Assembly: GCA_036521915.1 (NCBI GenBank) | Contig: DATDGU010000145.1 | Span: 1-9,183 of the forward strand | Direction: 5' to 3' | DNA from: PALSA-555 sp036521915 | Lineage (GTDB): Bacteria; Actinomycetota; Acidimicrobiia; IMCC26256; PALSA-555 | DNA: 9,183 nucleotides | Shown: positions 1 through 5,816 of the stretch, piece after piece | How the letters are laid out: every line of letters begins with the position of its first letter | How positions within the stretch are numbered: the stretch's first letter is position 1 | Notes under the pieces: model-generated | What the model was told of the DNA's origin: nothing | Seen by the model: the letters and a program-made list of their open reading frames with translations, nothing else | Databases searched by the model: none | Made by a program: the position numbers and the translations under genes

Positions 1-1038
1 GGCGTAGACCAGCCAGCGCTGGCCCGACGCGTCGACGAACGTGTCGGGCCCGCTCGGTCCCGCGCCGTCGGGCCCGTTGCCGAGCAGCGGCCCGTCATGG
101 GGCTTCATGCAGGGGCCGGCCGGTGAGCTGCAGGTCGCGTACCCGATCGCGGAGGAGGCGCTGTCGTACCAGTTCGCTGAATAGAAGAGGTAGTAGGTCC
201 CCCCGGACGCCACCATCGCCGGGCCCTCGACGACCTTCTTCCACGGCTGCGCGCCGCCGCCGCCGCTGCCGTCCTCCCACGCCTGGTCGACGCCGAGGAG
301 GTCGTGCGGGCTCCCCACCAGCGACAGCCCGTCGGCCGAGAGCGGCTGCGAGCGGATCACGGCCGGCAGGTCGCAGCAGTTCCCGTCGGTCTTCCAGAGG
401 AGCCAAGCCTGCCCGCTGCCGTCGACGACCACGTTGGGATCGATCGAGCCGCCGATCCCGAAGTCGCACTCGATCGGGCCCGCGTCGACCGGCTGGTACG
501 GGCCCTGGGGAAGCGACGACGTCGCGGCGCCGATGCACTGGTCGCCGGTCGCCGGATACGGCGCGGTGAAGTAGAGGACCCACGTCGCGCCGAACTGGTG
601 GACGGCGGGCGCCCAGTTCTTGCTCTGCAGAAAGAAGTAGTCCTGCCACGCGGGCGGGCGGGCCAGCGCGTCGGCGGGCGTGCTCCGCGACCACGAGCGC
701 AGATCGGGACTGATCGCCGTCGGCACGAGCGGGACGTCGAGCCCGCCGTACGACGAGTTCGTCGAGAACGCGAAGTACGGCTCTGCGCCGGTCGCGCACA
801 CCTGCCCGGCCGCGCACGGGTTCATGACCGTCGGGTCGGGGAAGTCCTGCCCGTACACCGGCGGCTGCGCGCCGTAGAGCGGGGCCGGCGGCGGCGCGAG
901 CGGCACGCACGCCGCGGCGACGACGCCGAGCGCGACGAGCAGGGCAGCCGACGCGAGGCGTGGGCACCGCCGATGCGCGCGGCGCCGTCCGCCCCGAGGC
1001 GACCCGCGCGGGGGCCGAGGCGACGCGGGAACGATCAG
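1..1038 (-). CDS. GH43-like secreted five-bladed beta-propeller lipoprotein (3' end outside window)
   Basis: Predicted exported glycoside hydrolase of the GH43 type (arabinofuranosidase/xylosidase-like); the substrate cannot be told. Numbering from a CTG at 1038, an Arg-rich n-region (residues 8-27) is followed by a hydrophobic stretch (31-43) ending at Cys44 (VVAAAC), a lipoprotein signal. The three expected GH43 acids are visible: Asp68 (DFPDPTV, base), Asp200 (GSIDPNV, pKa modulator) and Glu271 (VVEGPAM, acid). Blade-like repeats include WVLYFTA, AWLLWK and TYYLFYSA. The reading frame stays open to base 1, so the C-terminus is missing. No ATG, GTG or TTG lies in frame ahead of the signal peptide. 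The best start is CTG (or ATC just after), with GGGAG five bases upstream, overlapping the preceding gene's TGA as CTGA. The first in-frame GTG (codon 45) would remove the signal. The fold and export calls are fairly sure; the start is not. The usual late-blade His is not obvious (GPSGPDTFVD). Confidence 0.72.
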   Translation of the reverse strand, partial: MIVPASPRPPRGSPRGGRRRAHRRCPRLASAALLVALGVVAAACVPLAPPPAPLYGAQPPVYGQDFPDPTVMNPCAAGQVCATGAEPYFAFSTNSSYGGLDVPLVPTAISPDLRSWSRSTPADALARPPAWQDYFFLQSKNWAPAVHQFGATWVLYFTAPYPATGDQCIGAATSSLPQGPYQPVDAGPIECDFGIGGSIDPNVVVDGSGQAWLLWKTDGNCCDLPAVIRSQPLSADGLSLVGSPHDLLGVDQAWEDGSGGGGAQPWKKVVEGPAMVASGGTYYLFYSANWYDSASSAIGYATCSSPAGPCMKPHDGPLLGNGPDGAGPSGPDTFVDASGQRWLVYA

Positions 1039-1661
1039 CGCTGCTCCCAGACGTCGCAGACCTGGTCGGCGGTGACGAGCGTGGCGAGGGGCGCCAGCGT
1101 GTGCTGCACCATCGCCTCGGCGTAGTCGGCGGGCACGCCCGCCACCGCGTCGGTGACGACCGCGCAGCGGTACCCGAGGTCGACGGCGACCATCACGAGG
1201 CCGGCGATCCCGATGTTGACCGACACACCGGTCGCCACGATCGTGCGGACCCCGAGGTTGCGCAGCGTCTGGTCGAGCTCGGTGCCCGGGAACGGGGTGA
1301 GCCCGTGACGGCGCCCCGAGACGAGGTCACCGGATGCCGGGCCGAGCTCGGGAACCAGCTCGGTGGAGTCCGTGCCGACGACGAGGTTGGCCTCGCCCTT
1401 GGCGAGGGCGCGGAGCAGCGGCGCGTTCTCGCTCGATCCCGCTCGGTCGGCGCGGAACTCGGCGACGCAGTGCACCACCCGGGCGCCCGCCCCGCGGGCC
1501 GCGGTGACGACACGCGCCGCCTGGGTCACCACGTCGCGCCGGGCCACCTCGTCGCGGAGGGCGGGGATGGCGGCGCGGTCGCCGACGACGCCGCGCTGGA
1601 GCTCCATCGTGAGCACCGCGGTCGTCGCCGGCGCGAGGAGCTCGGCGAGGTCGATCGCCAC
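1035..1661 (-). CDS. Isochorismatase-fold (cysteine hydrolase family) protein with substituted catalytic triad
   Basis: The 208-residue length and fold signatures match the isochorismatase/nicotinamidase-like family: an N-terminal strand ending LTMELQRG, the segment GLTPFPGTELDQTL, then VATGVSVNIG and a C-terminal VVTDAVAGVP. Typical members use Asp, Lys and Cys. Here the aligned positions are Glu20 (MELQ instead of D-x-Q), Arg118 (RRHGLTPF) and Gly151 (TGVSVNIG where TGV-x3-C is usual). It therefore should not work as an ordinary cysteine hydrolase. I recall actinobacterial relatives with a similar TGVS-N-x motif, so this is probably a conserved subfamily rather than a decayed gene. The GTG start lies 7 nt from a TAGCGT -10-like element, suggesting a leaderless mRNA. 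The stop overlaps the probable start of the GH43-like gene, implying one transcript. Function unknown. Confidence 0.85.
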   Translation of the reverse strand: MAIDLAELLAPATTAVLTMELQRGVVGDRAAIPALRDEVARRDVVTQAARVVTAARGAGARVVHCVAEFRADRAGSSENAPLLRALAKGEANLVVGTDSTELVPELGPASGDLVSGRRHGLTPFPGTELDQTLRNLGVRTIVATGVSVNIGIAGLVMVAVDLGYRCAVVTDAVAGVPADYAEAMVQHTLAPLATLVTADQVCDVWEQR

Positions 1662-1668
1662 GCCCGCG

Positions 1669-1674
1669 ACGCTA
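1669..1674 (-). promoter_or_regulatory. Candidate -10 element of a leaderless promoter for the isochorismatase-like gene
   Basis: On the minus strand TAGCGT fits the relaxed actinobacterial -10 pattern TAnnnT. It is followed by exactly 7 nt and then the GTG start, so transcription would begin at or next to the start codon. No clear TTGACA-like -35 is seen 16-19 bp upstream and no Shine-Dalgarno is obvious. Support is positional only. Confidence 0.4.
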
Positions 1675-1720
1675 CGCGCCGGACGCGGCCCCGGGCTCCG
1701 TCGCCGAGAGGCCGCCGAGA

Positions 1721-1744
1721 CCGCCGGTCCGGCGGCGCCGCCGG
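1721..1744. repeat. Overlapping GC palindromes in the divergent promoter region
   Basis: CCGCCGG-T-CCGGCGG (1721-1735) is an inverted repeat with 7-bp arms. It overlaps the perfect 16-bp palindrome CCGGCGGCGCCGCCGG (1729-1744). The pair ends 2 bp before the TTGACA box of the plus-strand promoter. This is a natural place for a dimeric repressor operator, but GC-rich DNA produces such palindromes by chance, so the role is inferred. Confidence 0.35.
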
Positions 1745-1746
1745 GT

Positions 1747-1776
1747 TTGACAGCCCGCGCGGCGACCGGCCACGCT
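1747..1776 (+). promoter_or_regulatory. Candidate leaderless promoter of the MaoC-DUF35-Ltp operon
   Basis: A perfect TTGACA (1747-1752), an 18-bp spacer and CACGCT (1771-1776, matching the A and T of TAnnnT) are followed by 7 nt and the ATG at 1784. The predicted transcription start coincides with the A of the ATG. No Shine-Dalgarno precedes this ATG, which agrees with leaderless translation, common in actinobacteria. Confidence 0.55.
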
Positions 1777-1783
1777 GCGCGAC

Positions 1784-2212
1784 ATGGCCGAGCAGTCGCT
1801 GACGTTCGACGGCGTGCACGAGGGCGACGCCGCGCCCGAGTTCTCGCACCAGCTGTCCCGCACCGACCTCGTCCGCTACGCGGGCGCGTCGGGCGACTTC
1901 AACCCGATGCACCACGACGAGGTCGCGGCGACCGGGTCGGGGCTGCCGAGCGTGTTCGGGCACGGCATGTTCACGATGGGGCTGCTCGGCAAGGCGCTCA
2001 CCGACTACGTCGGCGTGGGCAACCTGCGCGTCTACAAGGTGCGCTTCACGAAGCAGACCTGGCCGGGCGAGACGCTCAGCACCAAGATCACGGTCAAGAA
2101 GAAGTATGAGGAGAACGGCGAGCACCGGGTCGATCTCGACTGCTCGGTTGTCAACGAAGGCGGTGAGACCAAGGTGAGCGGGGTGGCCGTGGCCGCCTTG
2201 CCCACCGCCTAG
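1784..2212 (+). CDS. MaoC-like enoyl-CoA hydratase (single hot-dog domain)
   Basis: Predicted (R)-specific hydratase/dehydratase acting on acyl-CoA thioesters, 142 aa, about the length of single-hot-dog actinobacterial MaoC proteins such as HadB or ChsH1. The hydratase-2 motif is intact: YAGASGDFNPMHHDE (residues 32-46), with catalytic Asp38 and His43, followed by FGHGMFTMG. Single-domain MaoC proteins work as homo- or heterodimers. No second MaoC gene lies in this window, so it may form a homodimer or pair with a product from elsewhere. It is the first gene of a tight operon, 7 bp before a DUF35 gene. That fits hydration of an enoyl-CoA ahead of Ltp-type retro-aldol cleavage; the pathway is inferred from context. 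Family assignment is strong. Confidence 0.93.
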   Translation: MAEQSLTFDGVHEGDAAPEFSHQLSRTDLVRYAGASGDFNPMHHDEVAATGSGLPSVFGHGMFTMGLLGKALTDYVGVGNLRVYKVRFTKQTWPGETLSTKITVKKKYEENGEHRVDLDCSVVNEGGETKVSGVAVAALPTA

Positions 2213-2219
2213 CGGCCGC

Positions 2220-2618
2220 GTGCGCTTCGATCTCCCGTCCCCCGACGACGAGAGCCAGCCGTTCTGGGATGCCGCCCGCACCGGCGAGTTCCTCATCAAG
2301 CGCTGCGCCGACTGCGGCGCCGCGCACTTCTATCCCCGCCCGTTCTGCCCCCGGTGCTGGAGCACCCGGGTGTCCTGGGAGGCGGCGAGCGGCCGGGCCG
2401 CGCTGTACACCTGGTCGGTCGTGCACCACAACGACCTCCCGCCCTTCCGCGAGCGTCTGCCCTACGTGGCCGCGGTCGTTGACCTTGCCGAGGGCCCGCG
2501 GGTGATGACCACGGTCGTGGACTGCGACCCCGCCGACCTCGCGATCGGCATGGACCTGCAGGTCGCGTACCGCGAGCTCGACGAGGAGATCACGATCCCG
2601 GTGTTCGTGCCCGCCTGA
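2220..2618 (+). CDS. DUF35 Zn-ribbon/OB-fold protein with complete Cys4 site
   Basis: A 132-aa protein of the DUF35 type: an N-terminal helix (FWDAARTGEF), a rubredoxin-like zinc ribbon with Cys29, Cys32, Cys43 and Cys46 (C-x2-C-x10-C-x2-C), then an OB-fold (ALYTWSVVHH; YVAAVVDL; IGMDLQVAY). In steroid side-chain degradation the DUF35 domain of ChsH2 binds the Ltp2 aldolase and is needed for activity. Here the domain is a separate protein next to MaoC. The GTG start at 2220 gives the usual DUF35 N-terminus; no strong Shine-Dalgarno is seen, so translation may be coupled to the MaoC gene 7 bp upstream. The stop overlaps the next ATG by one base. Probable role: partner of the thiolase-fold protein at 3424-4635, or acyl-CoA delivery. 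Confidence 0.9.
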   Translation: MRFDLPSPDDESQPFWDAARTGEFLIKRCADCGAAHFYPRPFCPRCWSTRVSWEAASGRAALYTWSVVHHNDLPPFRERLPYVAAVVDLAEGPRVMTTVVDCDPADLAIGMDLQVAYRELDEEITIPVFVPA

Positions 2619-2980
2619 TGGCCGACGAGCTCGGCGACTGGAACTTCCCGTTCGAGGCGCCGCTCCACGACGTCTTCCCCGCGCTGCACGAGGCGCAGAA
2701 CGCGTGGATGAGCCAGCTCGATTCGCTGCCCGCGCCCGACCGGCGCACCCACGAGCTCATCCGGCTGGCGTGCACGGTCATCCTGCGCAACCCCGCCGGG
2801 GTGGAGCGCCACACCCGGCTCGCCGCCGAGGTGGGCGCCTCCTGGGAGGAGATCCTCGGCTCGATCATGCTCACGTGCCCCGGCTTCGGGCTGCTGCCCG
2901 CGGTCGAGGCGATCCCGCACGCCGAGCGAGGCTTCACGGCCGCGCGCGACCCCGAACTGGAGGGCGATGACGACGAGTGA
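2618..2980 (+). CDS. Carboxymuconolactone decarboxylase / AhpD-fold protein without CxxC
   Basis: A 120-aa all-helical protein. The CMD-fold signature runs through HELIRLACTVILRN and GVERHTRLAAEVGAS to EEILGSIML, keeping the family Glu46 and His65. Peroxidase-type relatives (AhpD) carry C-x2-C-x2-H; here those positions are Pro59, Val62 and His65, so a thiol peroxidase role is unlikely. It may be a decarboxylase, lactonase or isomerase-like enzyme acting on the same substrate as its neighbours, or a non-catalytic partner. It is inserted between the two DUF35 genes, with a 1-bp overlap upstream and a 14-bp overlap downstream, so it is translated with them. The C-terminus is acidic (EGDDDE). 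Family fairly sure, function unknown. Confidence 0.82.
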   Translation: MADELGDWNFPFEAPLHDVFPALHEAQNAWMSQLDSLPAPDRRTHELIRLACTVILRNPAGVERHTRLAAEVGASWEEILGSIMLTCPGFGLLPAVEAIPHAERGFTAARDPELEGDDDE

Positions 2981-3389
2981 GGTCCCGTTCCGGATCCTGC
3001 CCAAGCTCACCGAGCGCAACGCGCACTTCTGGCAGGGCGGACGCGACGGCGAGCTGCGTTTCCAGCGCTGCCTCGACTGCAGCTACTACCTGCACCCGCC
3101 GGCGGTCATCTGCCCCCGCGACTGGTCGAAGCGCATCGGGGTCGAGGCGGTGTCGGGGCGCGCCGAGGTGCTCGCCTACTCGGTGAACCACCAGCCCTGG
3201 ATGCCCGGTCTCGAGCCGCCTTTCGTGCTCGCGATCGTTGGCTGCGTCGAGCAGGACGACCTGCGTGTCACCACGAACATCGTGAACTGCCCGCCCGAGG
3301 ACGTCCGGATCGGCATGCCGGTCCAGGTCCTGTTCGAGCCCCACGTCGAGGAGGAAGTGTGGATCCCGCTCTTCGAGCCCGCGCCATGA
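2967..3389 (+). CDS. Second DUF35 protein, zinc site with fourth Cys replaced by Asp
   Basis: A 140-aa DUF35 paralogue of the gene at 2220-2618, with the same order: FW-containing helix (AHFWQGGRDGEL), zinc-ribbon region and OB-fold (AEVLAYSVNH; FVLAIVGCVE; IGMPVQVLFE). The metal site has Cys35, Cys38 and Cys49, but the fourth position is Asp52 (CPRDWSKR). It may bind zinc with Cys3Asp ligands or have lost the metal. The ATG lies inside the end of the CMD gene (14-bp overlap). Two DUF35 proteins in one operon suggest either a heteromeric partner set or one for each of two thiolase-type enzymes; only one such enzyme is present here. A thiolase-fold gene follows 35 bp later, the usual DUF35-Ltp order. 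Confidence 0.9.
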   Translation: MTTSEVPFRILPKLTERNAHFWQGGRDGELRFQRCLDCSYYLHPPAVICPRDWSKRIGVEAVSGRAEVLAYSVNHQPWMPGLEPPFVLAIVGCVEQDDLRVTTNIVNCPPEDVRIGMPVQVLFEPHVEEEVWIPLFEPAP

Positions 3390-3427
3390 GCGGCGCGTCC
3401 GACCGTCCGGCCCGCGGGGCGCGGTGA
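3386..3427 (+). other. 13-codon mini-ORF linking the second DUF35 gene to the Ltp-like gene
   Basis: An ATG overlaps the DUF35 stop as ATGA. It reads 13 codons (MSGASDRPARGAR) and stops with a TGA that overlaps the ATG at 3427. It would carry a terminating ribosome directly to the next start, acting as a coupling relay. It could equally be chance in a 34-bp gap. No homology is claimed. Confidence 0.2.
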
Positions 3428-4635
3428 TGGACGTCGACCTCGTGGGGGAGCGCCGCGCCGTGATCAGCGGCGTCGGGCAATCCGACATCGGCCGCCGCCT
3501 CTACCGTGACCCGCTCGACCTGACCGTCGACGCGTGTCTCGAGGCCATCCGCGACGCCGGGCTGACCACCGCCGACATCGACGGGATCTCGACCTACCCC
3601 GGCGGGATGGACAACCCGTCCGGGTTCTCGGGCGCCGGCGTGACCGACGTCCAGGAGGCCCTGCGGCTGAACCTCAGCTGGTACGCGGGCGGCCTCGAGC
3701 TGCCCGGCCAGCTCGGCGCGGTCGTGAACGCCATCCTCGCCGTCTCCGCCGGGCTGGCCCGCCACGTCGTGTGCTTCCGCACCGTGTACGAGGGCAGCGC
3801 CCAGGGGACGAAGGGCCGCGCCGCGGTGATGCCCGGCGGCGACAGCCGCAGCGGCGGGTTCCGCGCGACGGGGTTCATGGAGTGGCTGCTGCCGTTCTCG
3901 GCCCCGTCCGCCGCGATCTGGATCGCGATGTACGCGTCGCGGCACTTCCACGAGTACGGGACGACGCGCGAGCAACTGGCCCAGATCGCGCTGAACGCGC
4001 GGAAGAACGCCGAGGTGAACCCGAAGGCGATCTACCGCGACCCGATGTCGATGGACGACTACTTCGCGGCGCGCATGATCTCGTGGCCGCTGTGCCTCTT
4101 CGACTGCGACGTGCCCTGCGACGGCGGCACGGCGATGATCGTGTCGCGCGCCGAGACGGCGCCCGACCTGCGCAAGGCGCCCGTCGCGGTCGAGGCGGTC
4201 GGCACGGCGTTCCACGGTCGGCCCAGCTGGCAGGACTACTACGACCTCACGACGATGGCCTGCCAGGACGCGGGCGCGCAGCTGTGGACCCGCACCGACC
4301 TCCAGCCGACGGATGTGCAGGTCGCCGAGATGTACGACGGCTTCTCCTTCATCACCATGTGCTGGCTCGAGGCGATGCAGTTCTGCGGCAAGGGGGAGTC
4401 GGGACCCTTCGTGGAGGGCGGCGAGCGGATCGCCCGCGACGGCCAGCTGCCGCTCAACACCCACGGCGGGCAGCTCTCGGCGGGACGCCTCCACGGCTTC
4501 GGCTTCCTCCACGAGGCCTGCACCCAGCTCTGGGGGGAGGCCGGCGACCGCCAGGTCCCGGGCGAACCCGAAGTGGGGGTGGCCTGCGCGGGCGGCGGCC
4601 CGCTCGCGGGCGCGCTGCTCCTCACGCACCGCTAG
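3424..4635 (+). CDS. SCP-x/Ltp-type thiolase-fold protein, probable Ltp2-like acyl-CoA retro-aldolase
   Basis: A 403-aa thiolase-superfamily protein of the non-specific lipid-transfer type. It opens with the typical VISGVGQSDIGRR and ends with CAGGGPLAGALLLT. It lacks the nucleophilic Cys expected near residue 97 (ELPGQLGAVVNA), so it should not be a true thiolase. The HDCF-type motif is MYDGFSF with Tyr304, as in Ltp2 aldolases where a Tyr replaces the thiolase His. The second active-site motif, NTHGGQLSAGRLHG (345-358), has Arg355 where thiolases have His and Ltp2 has Tyr, as I recall. Ltp2 enzymes cleave beta-hydroxyacyl-CoA side chains together with DUF35 partners, and two DUF35 genes precede it. 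The start is GTG 3424 or ATG 3427. It is the last gene of the plus-strand operon and converges on an acyl-CoA dehydrogenase. The family is sure; retro-aldolase activity is inferred. Confidence 0.88.
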   Translation: MMDVDLVGERRAVISGVGQSDIGRRLYRDPLDLTVDACLEAIRDAGLTTADIDGISTYPGGMDNPSGFSGAGVTDVQEALRLNLSWYAGGLELPGQLGAVVNAILAVSAGLARHVVCFRTVYEGSAQGTKGRAAVMPGGDSRSGGFRATGFMEWLLPFSAPSAAIWIAMYASRHFHEYGTTREQLAQIALNARKNAEVNPKAIYRDPMSMDDYFAARMISWPLCLFDCDVPCDGGTAMIVSRAETAPDLRKAPVAVEAVGTAFHGRPSWQDYYDLTTMACQDAGAQLWTRTDLQPTDVQVAEMYDGFSFITMCWLEAMQFCGKGESGPFVEGGERIARDGQLPLNTHGGQLSAGRLHGFGFLHEACTQLWGEAGDRQVPGEPEVGVACAGGGPLAGALLLTHR

Positions 4636-5732
4636 TCGAGCGTGATCGTGGCCAGCTCCTCGAGCTGGTCGACGGTGCCGCCCCCGGTGCGCTGGAGGGT
4701 GAGCAGCCGCTTGTAGAAGAGGTGGACGTCGTGCTCCCACGTGAAGCCGATGCCCCCGTGAACCTGGATGGCCGACGCGCCGACCCCGGCGAGGTCGTCG
4801 GCCGCGAACGCGAGCGCCATCGTTGCGGCCCGGTGCCGCTCCGCGGGCGGCGCGGCGTCCGCCGCCCAGCACGCGTAGTAGCCCGCGGCCCGCGCCATCT
4901 CGACGGCGCGGAGCATGTCGGCGCACAGGTGCTGCACGGCCTGCAGCGACCCGATCGGCACGCCGAACTGGTGGCGCTGCTGCGCGTACGCCACCGACAG
5001 GTCGAGCGCGGCCTGCGCCGCACCGACGCCGTCGACGACCGCGCCGGCGGCGAGCCGGTCGAGGGTCGCGCCCACGGCGTCGGACGCCTCGGCGCCGACC
5101 CGGCGGGCCGGGCTGGCGTCGAGGACCACCGTCGCCTCGGCGTGCGTCCCGTCGACCGTCGGGGTCGCGGTCACCGAGGCGTCGCCCCGCTCGACCGCGA
5201 ACACGCCGAGGCCGGCCCCGGCGTCGGCGACGACGAGCAGCACGTCTGCGCTCGGCCCGCCGTCGACGTGGACCTTCGTGCCGGTCACGCGCCACCCGTC
5301 GCCGTCGCGGGCGGCCCGGGTGGCGGGCTCGCGCCAGGCGACCCGGCGCGCCGGCTCATAGAGCGCGACGGCACCGCGCGCCTCCCCGGCGGCGAGGGCC
5401 CCCAGCGCCGCGTGGGCCCCCCAGCCGTCCAACGCGCCGACGAGGCTGACCGCGCCGACGGCGGACGCCAGGTCGGGGGTGGGGCAGGCGGCCCGGCCCA
5501 GCTCCTCGAGGACGACGGCCGCGTCGACGAGACCGCCGTCCGCGCCACCGCGCTCGGCCGGCGCGAGGAGCCCGACGACGCCGAGCTCGACGAGGCCGCG
5601 CCACACCTCGTCGGGGACGCCGCGCTCGGAGCCGTACCAGGCGCGCACCTCGCGCACCGGCGCCCGCGCCACGAGGAAGCTCCGCACGGACTCGCGCAGC
5701 GCCTCCTGCTCAGCCGAGAACTCGAAGTCCAC
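4632..5732 (-). CDS. Acyl-CoA dehydrogenase family protein
   Basis: FAD-dependent acyl-CoA dehydrogenase, introducing the alpha-beta double bond in an acyl-CoA. With GTG at 5732 it has 366 aa and starts MDFEFSAEQEALRESV, the typical first helix. GGGAG lies five bases before this GTG, whereas the GTG at 5750 lacks a Shine-Dalgarno, so 5732 is preferred. Visible signatures are YAQQRHQFGVPIGSLQAVQH and near the C-terminus VHGGIGFTWEHDVHLFYKR, with Glu333 in the position of the MCAD catalytic base (GGxGxxxE). It resembles actinobacterial steroid-type FadE proteins, which often work as heteromers; a partner is not present here. Transcribed toward the Ltp operon, it shares the CTAG stop palindrome with it. 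It probably supplies the enoyl-CoA that the MaoC protein hydrates. Confidence 0.92.
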   Translation of the reverse strand: MDFEFSAEQEALRESVRSFLVARAPVREVRAWYGSERGVPDEVWRGLVELGVVGLLAPAERGGADGGLVDAAVVLEELGRAACPTPDLASAVGAVSLVGALDGWGAHAALGALAAGEARGAVALYEPARRVAWREPATRAARDGDGWRVTGTKVHVDGGPSADVLLVVADAGAGLGVFAVERGDASVTATPTVDGTHAEATVVLDASPARRVGAEASDAVGATLDRLAAGAVVDGVGAAQAALDLSVAYAQQRHQFGVPIGSLQAVQHLCADMLRAVEMARAAGYYACWAADAAPPAERHRAATMALAFAADDLAGVGASAIQVHGGIGFTWEHDVHLFYKRLLTLQRTGGGTVDQLEELATITLD

Positions 5733-5750
5733 GTCCGCTCCCGCGACCAC

Positions 5751-5762
5751 CCCCGATCGGGG
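5751..5762. promoter_or_regulatory. 12-bp palindrome between promoter and start of the acyl-CoA dehydrogenase gene, candidate operator
   Basis: CCCCGATCGGGG is a perfect palindrome lying between the predicted transcription start (about 5770) and the GTG at 5732. That is a typical site for a TetR-like repressor to block transcription, as KstR-type regulators do. No regulator gene is in the window, so this rests on position and symmetry alone. Confidence 0.3.
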
Positions 5763-5776
5763 CGTGGGCGCCCGGG

Positions 5777-5805
5777 AGGGTAGCGAGCCGCGCCGGACCG
5801 GCCAA
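5777..5805 (-). promoter_or_regulatory. Candidate sigma70-type promoter of the acyl-CoA dehydrogenase gene
   Basis: On the minus strand TTGGCC (5805-5800), a 17-bp spacer and TACCCT (5782-5777) fit TTGnnn and TAnnnT. The leader to the GTG at 5732 would be about 38 nt and would contain the GGGAG Shine-Dalgarno. Placed between two minus-strand genes, it separates the dehydrogenase from the STAS gene upstream. Confidence 0.45.
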
Positions 5806-5816
5806 ACGCAGGCGAG

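Noticed and set aside
95..967. 290-codon minus-strand frame starting GTG over the GH43-like region
   Set aside because: It is the neighbouring frame of the GH43-like gene. The composition is Arg-rich with no motifs, while the adjacent frame shows the signal peptide and three catalytic acids.
3424..4635. Calling the Ltp-like protein an acetyl-CoA acetyltransferase
   Set aside because: The nucleophilic Cys and the GHP motif His of true thiolases are missing.
3268..5295. 675-codon open frame on the minus strand and a 749-codon frame on the plus strand (3534-5783)
   Set aside because: Both are Arg/Ala/Gly/Pro-rich out-of-frame readings across the Ltp-like and acyl-CoA dehydrogenase genes, whose motifs lie in other frames. 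Long spurious frames are expected at this GC content.
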